Origin: a virus
Strand: one strand, 5' to 3'
Length of the DNA stretch: 64,000 bases
Virus record (IMG/VR): IMGVR_UViG_3300046314_000558
Location: 35,860-99,859 of that record
Position 1 is the first letter of the stretch. Each line of letters begins with the position of its first letter. The position numbers and the translations under genes were made by a program. The notes below the pieces were generated by a model, which saw nothing but the letters and a program-made list of their open reading frames with translations, had not been told where the DNA came from and ran no database searches. This document shows positions 53,946 to 62,754 of the stretch, piece by piece.

Positions 53946-55115
53946 TTAAGCTGTTGCGTAGTAATTAACGGTAACTTCGTTAGCTTGGTCAATATCGAAT
54001 GCAGAACCTGCAAAGCCTTGGCCAGTAAACGTTAATGTTGTACTAATAACCTGTTCAGTGTTAACTGTTGGGATTTGCAACATAGCTGCCGGTAGTTTTA
54101 AGTCTACGCGTGTAGCATTTGCACCGCCACCCATTTGGATGTTGATTGCATAGCTAGGATTAATTTCTGTGGCTGCGCTGGCTAACAAGCCGTTTAACAG
54201 TCCACCTGTGTTATTTGCACCGCTACGTAGGTATGCAGTTAGTGTACCTGTAATACTACGAGTACCTGTAAAATACGTAATAGGTAAGTTAACAACGCCT
54301 AAGTTAGCTGGAGTCAAGTAAGTTAGGTTGTTGCTCATAGTGATTGATCCGCCAGTAATTGGCACAGAGAAATCACTTCCAACAAAGTCATTAATGTCAT
54401 TATTGACTTGTAGAGTACTTAACTTGTTTGTAATGTACTTTGCAGATGTATTTTTGGCTGTGGCTTCTTCAGCACCTGTAGCACCAACGTCAGCACCTGT
54501 AAATACAACTGGATTTGCTTGGTTAGCAGATAGGGCGATTTGACGAATCAAACTTCCTTTTCCTGCCCACTGAATTGATGCAATTGCGTCAATACCAAAG
54601 TCAATAGTAGCTGTGTCTAGCGCACAGTTATCTAGCGCATATGCTAGGTCGTCAAATACAACAATAATACCAAAAGCTTGTAGCTGGTGTTTGTTGGAGT
54701 TTGTTAAGCCTAGGATACCTGGGTTAGGGCTGTTGCCGTTAGTCCAAGCTGCACCTACTTCACCGATTTTTGCTGCACCACCAAACGCGTTCCATAACAA
54801 GCTTTCTTCACAAGTAATTGTGGTTGAGTTTAGGTATGGACGTAGATAAGTAGAGAATGAAAAATCTAGAGGTTCTAGAGCGGTGTTGAAACTACGCTGT
54901 CCACGAGCAGGTGTTTCACCAGCCTCGTTTAGTGTAACTGTGTCCACTGTTGTGTTTTGGCTGAAGCTCATGCCTTCTAGCACTTGGATTTCCCAGGTAT
55001 TAGTAGTTGCGAATGGTTGCGCTTCATCTTTATAAGCACCTGCACGAATGCGGCCTTGACTGTCTACGTTTGTAGTAAAGAACACTCTACTATTACGGAT
55101 TAAATTAACTGCCAT
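53946..55115 (-). CDS. Major tail protein
   Basis: 389 aa, beta-rich with few Cys. It starts 'MAVNLIRNSRVFFTTNVDSQ' and includes 'FNTALEPLDFSFSTYLRPYL', a typical layout of siphophage tail tube proteins with a domain insert. It sits between the tail terminator gene and the chaperone genes, has a good ribosome binding site (AAAGGA) and a terminator, as expected for the most abundant tail protein. Confidence 0.88.
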   Translation of the reverse strand: MAVNLIRNSRVFFTTNVDSQGRIRAGAYKDEAQPFATTNTWEIQVLEGMSFSQNTTVDTVTLNEAGETPARGQRSFNTALEPLDFSFSTYLRPYLNSTTITCEESLLWNAFGGAAKIGEVGAAWTNGNSPNPGILGLTNSNKHQLQAFGIIVVFDDLAYALDNCALDTATIDFGIDAIASIQWAGKGSLIRQIALSANQANPVVFTGADVGATGAEEATAKNTSAKYITNKLSTLQVNNDINDFVGSDFSVPITGGSITMSNNLTYLTPANLGVVNLPITYFTGTRSITGTLTAYLRSGANNTGGLLNGLLASAATEINPSYAINIQMGGGANATRVDLKLPAAMLQIPTVNTEQVISTTLTFTGQGFAGSAFDIDQANEVTVNYYATA

Positions 55116-55137
55116 AGTTATTCCTTTTGTTGTTTGT

Positions 55138-55188
55138 AACTAAAAGCACTCAGACTAGACATTTATCTGTACTTTGTGCTTTTTAGTT
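55138..55188 (-). other. Long inverted repeat before the major tail protein gene
   Basis: AACTAAAAAGCAC (55176-55188 on the - strand) can pair with GTGCTTTTAGTT (55138-55149) with one bulged A. It lies in the 71-base gap between the tail completion and major tail protein genes. There is no good T tract, so RNA stability or processing is more likely than termination. Confidence 0.5.
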
Positions 55189-55627
55189 AATCTCGTGCAT
55201 AACGCACCTGTAGGTTTATTTCTCCTACACCATAAGGCGTTAGTAACCCCTCATCTGTAGTAATAGACTGAACTAGTATTTCAGTCGTTTCCAAGTTATT
55301 TTCTTGGTCATAGATTAGAACACGATTTGCATCTATGCACTTCTCTAAATCTTCTAGTAGTAGCTCAATCTGATCTTGTGCAGTGTCTTCGCTTTTAACA
55401 TAACACTTTACACTAACCATTAAGTATCCCCAACTAAATCCGCTTGGGTGATACTCACGAGTTTCGTTGCCAGGGCTTAGGTAAACACAAGGAAAATCTT
55501 CGACTTCATCCCAAAATTTTAGTTTTGGAAAACTATTATTGGTTAAGTTGGTGTGGTAATCTGGTCTACCATCTAATTCTTTGAACTTTTCGGCCAAAGC
55601 CTTTAATATTTTTGTACGCTTGCTCAT
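55187..55627 (-). CDS. Tail terminator/completion protein (gpU-like)
   Basis: A 146-aa alpha/beta protein: 'RTKILKALAEKFKELDGRPD' then 'FPCVYLSPGNETREYHPSGF', 'DQIELLLEDLEKCIDANRVL' and 'GVGEINLQVRYARD'. The pattern matches siphophage tail completion proteins that cap the tube. Position just upstream of major tail protein supports it. It overlaps the 55624 gene by four bases. Confidence 0.82.
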   Translation of the reverse strand: MSKRTKILKALAEKFKELDGRPDYHTNLTNNSFPKLKFWDEVEDFPCVYLSPGNETREYHPSGFSWGYLMVSVKCYVKSEDTAQDQIELLLEDLEKCIDANRVLIYDQENNLETTEILVQSITTDEGLLTPYGVGEINLQVRYARD

Positions 55628-57120
55628 ATTAATACCGATCTCAATCTATTGGACACACTTTTTTGTGCAATTTCACGAATTGAGCTAGAAATCAGCAATT
55701 TAGGATCTCTACTTTTAGGAGTACCCTGTTTTCCGCCTAAGCTAAACGTGGCATACGGATATTTCATGTAATTATAAAACACAGAAAGCATTCCTGCTTT
55801 ACTTCTAGATACTCTTTCGATTGTTACGCTATCAGCTAATCTGCCTGATCGTAAGTTTAGAATATCTTTTCTACTACCATCACCCATATTATCTTTAACA
55901 GTTTTGTTAATCGCCGCTCTTAGTAAGTTTTCTAGGTTAGTTAAACTACTAACTGAAGATGTTACTGAGTTAAGCCTTAGTACTGCTGCGGAACTTGGTT
56001 TTACTTTTGGTAACTCAACTTTACTTCTTGTTCTAGTTACCTTGGTTTTTTGTACAATTGGTGTATTGCTAGTATAGTTTCCAGAAGACTTGCCTTCTAG
56101 CAAATGTGATTTAAGATTTTCGGATATGTACTGGCGTAAACTCTTTGAAGTTACTAAATCCAGTAGTAGACTAGCATTTTGTTTAAGTCTTGTTGTTAAG
56201 GCTTTGCCTATGCCAAAAGCTCTTTCTTTAGTAGCCTTTTGCAAGTTTTCTGCTTGCGATTCTAGTGAGCCTATCATAAGACCAGACTCAATAAGCATCT
56301 CTAAAACTAGCTTACTGTTAGCAAACTTCTTTCTAACAATAATTCGTGTTTCTGCTTGTCCGGTTTCTTTACTAAAACTTCGTACTAATCTGTCTGGTTT
56401 TGCGTCTTTTGGCCACTCCAGTAGTGCCTGTAGTAGTCTTGGACTTACTAAACCACGCTTTACTTCTGAAGATCCTATTTTGGAGCTAATAATATCTACT
56501 TCTACGTGACCTATGTTCTGTAATACGCCGAAGTTTTTAGCCAAATATGCTTTAATTAGGTTTCTAGGACTGTTGCCTAAATTATCGTCTATTAAATCAG
56601 AGAAAGCATCGTAGTTAAAATTACTCTTAACACGCTTACCAAAGTCACTTTGAATAGTAGTAAACTTAGGAGATATAATTAAAACACTTTTATTTTTCTT
56701 TGATAGCTCTTTTACTACCACAGTTCGTTTAAATAGAGCTTGAATAGTGCTTTTAATTGTACCGCTTTCACTAGCAATACTAGCATTTAGTGTGTCTAAC
56801 GTATTTGCTAAGTCGGTACTTGTAATATTTGGGAAGGTATCAATATACTCTGTAATTGTTTTCTGATAAGCCAAATCCAAATTGTCTATTATAAGATTTG
56901 GATTGTCTAAGTTCAAAAGCTGAGTCATGTCTTGAATAGCTTTTGATTCTGGTATTAAGATATTTTTACGTATATTGCCTATATCTAAGAATAGGGTAAA
57001 AGGTAATGTGCTATCTATATAGCTACGAAGATCATTGTCTTTTTTATTAATATATTGTTGAATATACGCGTGATCTTCTTTAGCTAATTTTTTGAACCAA
57101 TCAGCTGTATAAAATGCCAT
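55624..57120 (-). CDS. Head-tail joining / neck protein, 498 aa
   Basis: A large Lys/Ser/Leu-rich helical protein between connector and tail terminator. The C-terminal part ('GRLADSVTIERVSRSKAGML', 'YMKYPYATFSLGGKQGTPKS') resembles HK97 gp10-type or lambda Z-type neck proteins, while the first 350 residues are an extra region I do not recognise. It overlaps both neighbours (1 and 4 bases). Confidence 0.65.
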   Translation of the reverse strand: MAFYTADWFKKLAKEDHAYIQQYINKKDNDLRSYIDSTLPFTLFLDIGNIRKNILIPESKAIQDMTQLLNLDNPNLIIDNLDLAYQKTITEYIDTFPNITSTDLANTLDTLNASIASESGTIKSTIQALFKRTVVVKELSKKNKSVLIISPKFTTIQSDFGKRVKSNFNYDAFSDLIDDNLGNSPRNLIKAYLAKNFGVLQNIGHVEVDIISSKIGSSEVKRGLVSPRLLQALLEWPKDAKPDRLVRSFSKETGQAETRIIVRKKFANSKLVLEMLIESGLMIGSLESQAENLQKATKERAFGIGKALTTRLKQNASLLLDLVTSKSLRQYISENLKSHLLEGKSSGNYTSNTPIVQKTKVTRTRSKVELPKVKPSSAAVLRLNSVTSSVSSLTNLENLLRAAINKTVKDNMGDGSRKDILNLRSGRLADSVTIERVSRSKAGMLSVFYNYMKYPYATFSLGGKQGTPKSRDPKLLISSSIREIAQKSVSNRLRSVLI

Positions 57121-57689
57121 TATGTATAATCCGCTACGTAAAGATCTAAGACTCGTTTAATATGCGCAGGGAAGTTAGTATTCATTATATACTCAAGCTG
57201 AACACTACCGCCGCCGCCCGGAGACTTATTGTTGTGTATACTTGAATCGTTTCTACGATAGTAGGTAACTAAATCTAGTACAGCTAGTTTTAAGTCTGCA
57301 GGTACAATCTCGTATCCTGCAAAGTGCGTTACTTTGTAACCGTTAAGCAGTGGCTGAAATCCTCGTGGATCTATACAAACAACGTAATCGCCTGTTTGTA
57401 CCCAGTCTACAAATTTAGTTAGTTTTGTATACGTCTGACCATAATCTAAGCTACGCTGTACGGATACTACTTGTGTAACTGGTGTTTCTTTTAGCAGTAA
57501 GCTACCGAACCCACCATCAAATACTTCTGATTTTGCTTCGTCGAAATAGTCAACGAAAGTGCGGCGGCAATAAGACTTTACTAGCTCAGATACTTTTGGA
57601 ATTAAAAGATCTATTTCTGCATCTTGATTAACGGAGGTGATGCCAGCGTAGGTTTTATATTCCGCTTTTGTGATTAAATTTGCTCCCAT
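57120..57689 (-). CDS. Head-tail connector protein (gp6-like)
   Basis: 189 aa, with the common connector start 'LITKAEYKTYAGITSVNQDA', 'EIDLLIPKVSELVKSYCRRTF' and a C-terminal helical part 'LKLAVLDLVTYYRRNDSS'. These forms bind the portal ring. The gene lies after the capsid gene and a double hairpin; its AAAGG ribosome binding site is close to the hairpin. Confidence 0.85.
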   Translation of the reverse strand: MGANLITKAEYKTYAGITSVNQDAEIDLLIPKVSELVKSYCRRTFVDYFDEAKSEVFDGGFGSLLLKETPVTQVVSVQRSLDYGQTYTKLTKFVDWVQTGDYVVCIDPRGFQPLLNGYKVTHFAGYEIVPADLKLAVLDLVTYYRRNDSSIHNNKSPGGGGSVQLEYIMNTNFPAHIKRVLDLYVADYT

Positions 57690-57702
57690 TTAGCATACCT
57701 TT

Positions 57703-57742
57703 CTTGTTTTATAAGTGCACCACAGTACACTTATAAAACAAG
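57703..57742 (-). other. Perfect 15-bp inverted repeat in the capsid-connector gap
   Basis: CTTGTTTTATAAGTG (57703-57717 on +) and CACTTATAAAACAAG (57728-57742) are exact complements with a 10-base loop. Four bases (57739-57742) are shared with the terminator hairpin next to it, so the two structures exclude one another. Confidence 0.85.
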
Positions 57743-57758
57743 ACCCCGAAGGGTCTTG
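57734..57758 (-). terminator. UUCG-tetraloop terminator after the capsid gene
   Basis: CAAGACCC-TTCG-GGGTCTTG hairpin on the - strand, followed by TTTTAT. The T tract forms part of the second hairpin, so termination may be conditional. Confidence 0.88.
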
Positions 57759-57766
57759 CCAGGAGA

Positions 57767-59683
57767 TTAAGCTACGTAACGTAGAGCGGAAACTGCACCG
57801 CCTAGGTTTGTTGTAACTTGAGTCATGCCAGTACGTAGGCTAGCTACCATAACACGACGTTGTGTCTCTACCAAGTCTTGTGTATCAACACGTAGACCAC
57901 GCTGGTTACCAACCAAGAAGTTACCTGGGTTGAAACAGATTGCGCCAACAGCGTCAGCAGCCTTATCTGCAAACTCAGCACTTACGATAACTGGTGTGTT
58001 ACCAACTGCACCGATTTGACCAGTTAACAGAGTGGCTTGATTACCAACTTTGTCAACAGTTAGGAAGTTTGTGTCTTCTAACAGGTCGTAGTAGTTTTCT
58101 GTGCTTACGATGTAAACTAGTTCTGAAGGATCTAGACCCCAGGCACCTAGGTCACGACGCATTTGCTGTAGCTTAGCAACAGTCATTTTAGCAGCATCGC
58201 TGATATCTAGAGTAACGGCGCTTACTGCATCGTAAGTTGCCAAGCCTTTAACTGGGTCACTACCTGTACCTGCACCACGTAGCATAGCACGGTCAACAGC
58301 GCGAGCAACACGGCGAACCATGGCGTCACGGATAACAGGCATAATGGCCAATAGGCTGTCTTCTTCTTCTTCGTATGCAACGTATTCGTTTGTAGCAACT
58401 TTATACGCGTTCAAAGTGATTTCTTTTAGTGCATGAGTAGCTTCGTTACCAGCACTTGCTGTTGTACCAAACGCTGTGTTAGCCATCCATGTAGCAACAC
58501 CAGCTTCTGGGTTCACAGGAATAGTCATAACGTTGGTCTGCATAGTAATACCACGCAGGTTAGGAGCAACAACTAAACGACGGCGAACTTCGTTTTCCAT
58601 GTTAGTGGATACTTCTAGTTCCCATGTAGCGCTTGGTAGGTGAGCACCGTACTTTTGGATCATTTCTTGACCAAACTTAGTGTCGCCTAGAGCTTTACCT
58701 GCCATCTTTGCAAGAATAACGGCCTTCTCTTTGTCAGCATAAGACATTTCGCCGGCTTTGCCGTCTGTGAAAGTCATACGTGATTTCTGAATGGCTTCTA
58801 GTTCAGCAGCTTTCTCTTTTAGAGCGCTCTCTAGACCTGCAACAACAGATTTAGTTTCGTCAGCTTGAGCAGCAAAACGCTTCTCTACTTCGGCCATTAG
58901 TGCCTCAGCACCGGTTGTGGTTGGTGTTGCTAGGGCAACAGCAGCCTTGATTTTTGCGTCTAAGTCAGCAGCTTCTTTGTCAGCAAGTGCTTTTTCAGCA
59001 GCAGCTTTTTCTTGAGCAGCTAGCAGGGACTTAGTGGCTTGCTCAGCGGCAGCGGCCAACATTTTTTGTAGTTCTTCTGGAGTCATTTCCAATTCCTTTG
59101 TGATATTGCTTTTTGCATCGCCGGAGGCTTCTAGCCCTTTAGCTGAGTCGCTTGGGTTAGCAAATTGCATTTTGAAACTCTTAAATTCTTCGGCCGTGTC
59201 AAACGCCTTAGAAAGACTAAATAGTGTATTTTGATTTGCTGGTACAGACACAACGGATATTTCGTGTAGTTCCAGTTCTTTTACAACAAACAGCTCTAAG
59301 GCTGAATTATATTCCGCATCAACGATACGGAAACCAATGCTAAAGGCGGTTAGCACGCCGTCTTTTACAAGATTGAAAACATCCTCAGCTGCTGCAGAAA
59401 TTCTTGCTTTTACATACAAGCCTTTCTCATCGACGCGGTGGTCTGTCATTCTTCCAACTGGTTCACTGTGGTCGTGGTAAGCAAGAATTACTGGATTTTT
59501 CAAGTAATTCTCAATACCCTTTTGCCACACCGCAGCTGGAACAATGTCACCGTGTCTGTCAACGTCATTGGTTGAAGCGTAACCTTCGATGGTCACGCTG
59601 TCAATTTTGCCGTCAGCAGTTGGTAGAGGTTCACTCTTAGTAAAAGAACTGTTTAAAAACAGCACTTTATTTTTATCTACCAT
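57767..59683 (-). CDS. Fused prohead protease, scaffold and major capsid protein (HK97 type)
   Basis: 638 aa in one gene. Residues 1-160 are an HK97-family prohead protease with the His in 'AYHDHSEPVGRM' (H70/H72), Ser115 in 'LTAFSIGFR' and Glu141 in 'ELHEISVVSVPAN'. Residues about 195-310 are a charged coiled coil (delta/scaffold domain, many Ala, Glu, Lys). From about 315 the HK97 capsid fold follows ('EVRRRLVVAPNLRGITMQTN', 'GNQRGLRVDTQ'). The phage has no separate protease gene, so the fusion must cut itself during maturation. Confidence 0.92.
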   Translation of the reverse strand: MVDKNKVLFLNSSFTKSEPLPTADGKIDSVTIEGYASTNDVDRHGDIVPAAVWQKGIENYLKNPVILAYHDHSEPVGRMTDHRVDEKGLYVKARISAAAEDVFNLVKDGVLTAFSIGFRIVDAEYNSALELFVVKELELHEISVVSVPANQNTLFSLSKAFDTAEEFKSFKMQFANPSDSAKGLEASGDAKSNITKELEMTPEELQKMLAAAAEQATKSLLAAQEKAAAEKALADKEAADLDAKIKAAVALATPTTTGAEALMAEVEKRFAAQADETKSVVAGLESALKEKAAELEAIQKSRMTFTDGKAGEMSYADKEKAVILAKMAGKALGDTKFGQEMIQKYGAHLPSATWELEVSTNMENEVRRRLVVAPNLRGITMQTNVMTIPVNPEAGVATWMANTAFGTTASAGNEATHALKEITLNAYKVATNEYVAYEEEEDSLLAIMPVIRDAMVRRVARAVDRAMLRGAGTGSDPVKGLATYDAVSAVTLDISDAAKMTVAKLQQMRRDLGAWGLDPSELVYIVSTENYYDLLEDTNFLTVDKVGNQATLLTGQIGAVGNTPVIVSAEFADKAADAVGAICFNPGNFLVGNQRGLRVDTQDLVETQRRVMVASLRTGMTQVTTNLGGAVSALRYVA

Positions 59684-59697
59684 AATACCCCTTTGTG

Positions 59698-60882
59698 TTA
59701 TTCCTTAGCGGAGGCGGGTCGTCCTCCAGTACTAGGATTTGCGGCTGAACCTGCAATATTTGCAGGGATTCGTAAATCATCGTTACCAGCTTTTGACTCG
59801 TAACGCAGCTCAACACGAGCCTCGTTGGGAGTAATAATGCCAGCATTTACTAACGTACTGTGGTACGCAGCAATATCTTTTAATTCAGGTTGTAGCGCAC
59901 TAACGGAGCTGGTAATAGCTTCTACGTCGTAGCCAAAATAACGCTCAACAGCACTGATAAATTTACGATTAATTGGTAGTACTGTTTCTAAATAGAACAG
60001 ACGTAAGTTTGGGCTGATGTTGGCGTTGTTACCGCCTTGCAACAAGATTGGCGGAACACCAACTGCTTGCATGATTTTTTCGCCATGAGTTTTGATTGAA
60101 GTATCAAAATCCATGTCTTTGAAGTTTGTTTCGGCTAGCTGATGCGGCTTTAGGCCCGAATCCAAGATAACTGGACGCTTGCCACCATTCTTTACATTGT
60201 ACTTTTGTAACCAGTAAGCAATGGTCTTTTCTTTTGCAACCTGTGATAGGGTATTATCTGTGGTTAGTACTAATCCAAATACAGCACCATTGTCAAAAAA
60301 GTTTTCTTGGAATTGCTGCATTGAATACAGCAACTTCACACTGCGATCTGCTGACTCCAGCCGACTGCTTCCGCGATAGATTGAATCACTGCTCAAGTCG
60401 CGGAAGTAGAAAACTTCGGATTCTTTGAAGTCTACTATTCCGTTGTAGCGAAAACCCTTGATAAAGGTTTTTGGGTCAGTCATGATTTCAACTTTGTCTG
60501 CAGGCAGGTGGTACATAAAAGTACCGTCAAAGTGTACAAAGGCGTTGCCTTCTAAGATAAAGTCTGTGAATAGTGCGCTGCGAAAATCTTGTGCTGATTG
60601 ATACGGGTTTGGGCGAAAGTTAAGTAGTGTATTAAGCGTCTTTTGACGAATACCTACAACAATGCCATCGTGTACTTTATCTTTGATATCGTAGTCTAGG
60701 CTGCTTGCGGCATTTACCAACAAGCTAACGCTACGATTAACTGCTTCCAGCTTTTGAAAGCTTTGGAAGTAAGTTAATTTTGCATCTGTACCAACTTGTG
60801 TACCGGCTTCTTGCGAGATACGTTCCTGTGCTGGGTTCAGCTTTGTGCGAATCCAGTCTTGTGATTTTGCTATCCAACTCAT
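59698..60882 (-). CDS. Portal protein (HK97 family)
   Basis: 394 aa. 'ISQEAGTQVGTDA', 'VNRSVSLLVNAASSLDYDIK', 'LNFRPNPYQSAQDFRSALFT' and 'GVPPILLQGGNNANISPNLR' are typical of the HK97 portal group. Forms the dodecamer through which DNA is packaged. Lies between the HNH gene and the capsid gene. Confidence 0.93.
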   Translation of the reverse strand: MSWIAKSQDWIRTKLNPAQERISQEAGTQVGTDAKLTYFQSFQKLEAVNRSVSLLVNAASSLDYDIKDKVHDGIVVGIRQKTLNTLLNFRPNPYQSAQDFRSALFTDFILEGNAFVHFDGTFMYHLPADKVEIMTDPKTFIKGFRYNGIVDFKESEVFYFRDLSSDSIYRGSSRLESADRSVKLLYSMQQFQENFFDNGAVFGLVLTTDNTLSQVAKEKTIAYWLQKYNVKNGGKRPVILDSGLKPHQLAETNFKDMDFDTSIKTHGEKIMQAVGVPPILLQGGNNANISPNLRLFYLETVLPINRKFISAVERYFGYDVEAITSSVSALQPELKDIAAYHSTLVNAGIITPNEARVELRYESKAGNDDLRIPANIAGSAANPSTGGRPASAKE

Positions 60883-60890
60883 AGTTTCCC

Positions 60891-61322
60891 TTAAATAAAC
60901 CTTGAGAAAAATGAGTTGTGTGTTTGAGTAGGAACGGCTTTATCACCATGAACGTGCTTTTCACGCTGTATTTCAATCCAGCGTTGCTGCTTTGCTTCTG
61001 AACCTACTGCCGGTGCTTTACCATAAATACTGTGCAGTGCTACATGGTGCGGATTACATAGGGTGTAAACCTGGTCATATAACTCTACGCGGTGCTCAGC
61101 AATAAATTCATCACGAACAGCTAAAATGCCTTCGTCTGTTGATATGTCGTAACCTTTTCGCGCAGCCCACGTTTCTAGTAAGATTGTGATTGAATGTAGA
61201 TGATGAAGTTCCAGGTCTTTGGTAGTATCGCAGACAAAGCACTCGGTTTTTTTATCGTACGCTGCCTTGGCTCGATCGCGAACCCACTTAACTGGAATGC
61301 GTTTGTTTGTGTTCTTGGCCAT
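60891..61322 (-). CDS. HNH endonuclease
   Basis: The 143-aa protein has 'CFVCDTTKDLELHHLHSI' and 'CNPHHVALH', an HNH motif with two CxxC-type zinc sites. In HK97-like phages an HNH protein beside the terminase stimulates DNA cutting at packaging, and its place between terminase and portal genes fits this. It is the first gene after a perfect consensus promoter. Confidence 0.88.
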   Translation of the reverse strand: MAKNTNKRIPVKWVRDRAKAAYDKKTECFVCDTTKDLELHHLHSITILLETWAARKGYDISTDEGILAVRDEFIAEHRVELYDQVYTLCNPHHVALHSIYGKAPAVGSEAKQQRWIEIQREKHVHGDKAVPTQTHNSFFSRFI

Positions 61323-61352
61323 TTTTTAATTGGATCTCTTGAGATTACTAGT

Positions 61353-61381
61353 ATTATACCTGGTTAGCACAAAAATGTCAA
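61353..61381 (-). promoter_or_regulatory. Perfect consensus promoter for the head genes
   Basis: On the - strand, TTGACA (61376-61381), 17-base spacer, TATAAT (61353-61358). It drives the HNH, portal and capsid genes. Confidence 0.94.
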
Positions 61382-61416
61382 TACCATAATTTTTTGTGCA
61401 CCTTGGACATTTTGAC

Positions 61417-61445
61417 TTGCACACAGAATCCAAATCATGTATAAT
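61417..61445 (+). promoter_or_regulatory. Promoter on the + strand, facing into the large terminase gene
   Basis: TTGCAC (61417-61422), 17-base spacer, TATAAT (61440-61445). The -35 type (TTG-M-A) matches the + strand replication promoters. No + strand gene lies downstream; the first ATG gives a 7-codon frame. It would make RNA antisense to the large terminase. Confidence 0.7.
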
Positions 61446-61467
61446 TGAATATTAAATAGAAAACCGA

Positions 61468-62754
61468 TTATAGGGTATATGTATAAAGAGCATAACGAAT
61501 AGCATCCGCCATGTGAGAGTACTGGTCATGCTTTGGACGTTCACGCTGTAAACCTTCCTTCGTATCCCAGCGATACTGGTCAAACACCGCTAATGAATGT
61601 GTGCAATGAGGAGCTACTTTTAAGCGGCCCTGGGCTACCAGTGTTTGCACATATGCAATTCCGGGTAGGACGTCCTTTTTAGCTTTGGTTGAAGCCAGGT
61701 CGTAGATGTAGGCCAAGTCCGATGCAAACTGTGCAGCGGCCGAGTCAATAAAGATTGTTTCTACACCCCACTTGGCGCACAACTCACGGAAACTTTCAGC
61801 GTGTTGTGCGGTAGTGGCCTCATTTTCCAAGTACTCGTCTACAATCCAGAATGTGTCCAAAACCGGCTCGTAAACAATAACACAAAATGCTGTAAAGTCG
61901 CGATAACCAGGGTCACAGCCAGCAATGGCTTCGCCCAGTAACCCCACTGGTGGTTCCACCACATCGGATTGAGCTAAGCTGTAAATTTGACCCTCAAACA
62001 CTGTGAAGCTGGCAAGATATTCTTGTTCAAATTCAGCACGCGACATTGACTTCCTAGCCTCAGCCACATCCGACTCGGCCATGCGAGTGTTCTCCGAATA
62101 GTCCGACTGCAACGAGACCCATTCCGGAAAGTTGGGGTCAAATCCACGATTCCAAAATTGCGAAAACCAGTTGTTGCGACCACGTGGTGTTGAGATAAAG
62201 ATGGCCTTTGAATTGGGCTTGTCTAAGGTAGGACGCAGCGCAACGTTAAACGCAGCCTCACCATCCGAGCCCAAGGCAGCCTCGTCAAAAATAATCAAGT
62301 CATAGCTTCGACCAACGCACGAGTCAACGGTGCTAAGCGAACCCATGCGAATCGTCGAACCGTTGCTGAGTTCAATAATCTTGTCTTTTAAGTTATCGCG
62401 AGATACTTCAAGGTCAAAGTGCTTGATTAATTTACGTTGCAGCTCAAAACTAATGCCACTCAAGTTATAGTTTGGCGACATGATTAACACATTGCAGCCG
62501 GGTACTAGTGAGACAAGTTGACCAACCACGTTGGCTATGTAGGTTTTGCCCAATCTGCGAGCTAGGGCAGCGCAAACAAATCGGTACTTGGGGTCGTTGA
62601 CCGCGTTGATTAGTGCGATTTGGGGTCGGTTAATGGTTTCGTAAATACCTAAGAGCTTTAAGTAGTTGACAATCGGCAGTTTAATAAACCTGCGACCAGC
62701 ATCAAACTCAACAATGTAGTCGCACTCAACATCTGGACGTGATACAGTTAGCAT
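61468..62754 (-). CDS. terL: Terminase large subunit
   Basis: Packaging ATPase and nuclease. I chose the ATG at 62754, with a G-rich ribosome binding site, seven bases overlapping the previous gene, rather than 23 codons upstream. The ATPase motif 'ARRLGKT' near residue 65 and Walker B 'LIIFDEAA' are followed by the nuclease residues 'AGCDPGYRD', 'IFIDSAAAQF' and the final 'HMADAIRYAL'. 428 aa, typical of the T4/RNase H-type group. Confidence 0.94.
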   Translation of the reverse strand: MLTVSRPDVECDYIVEFDAGRRFIKLPIVNYLKLLGIYETINRPQIALINAVNDPKYRFVCAALARRLGKTYIANVVGQLVSLVPGCNVLIMSPNYNLSGISFELQRKLIKHFDLEVSRDNLKDKIIELSNGSTIRMGSLSTVDSCVGRSYDLIIFDEAALGSDGEAAFNVALRPTLDKPNSKAIFISTPRGRNNWFSQFWNRGFDPNFPEWVSLQSDYSENTRMAESDVAEARKSMSRAEFEQEYLASFTVFEGQIYSLAQSDVVEPPVGLLGEAIAGCDPGYRDFTAFCVIVYEPVLDTFWIVDEYLENEATTAQHAESFRELCAKWGVETIFIDSAAAQFASDLAYIYDLASTKAKKDVLPGIAYVQTLVAQGRLKVAPHCTHSLAVFDQYRWDTKEGLQRERPKHDQYSHMADAIRYALYTYTL

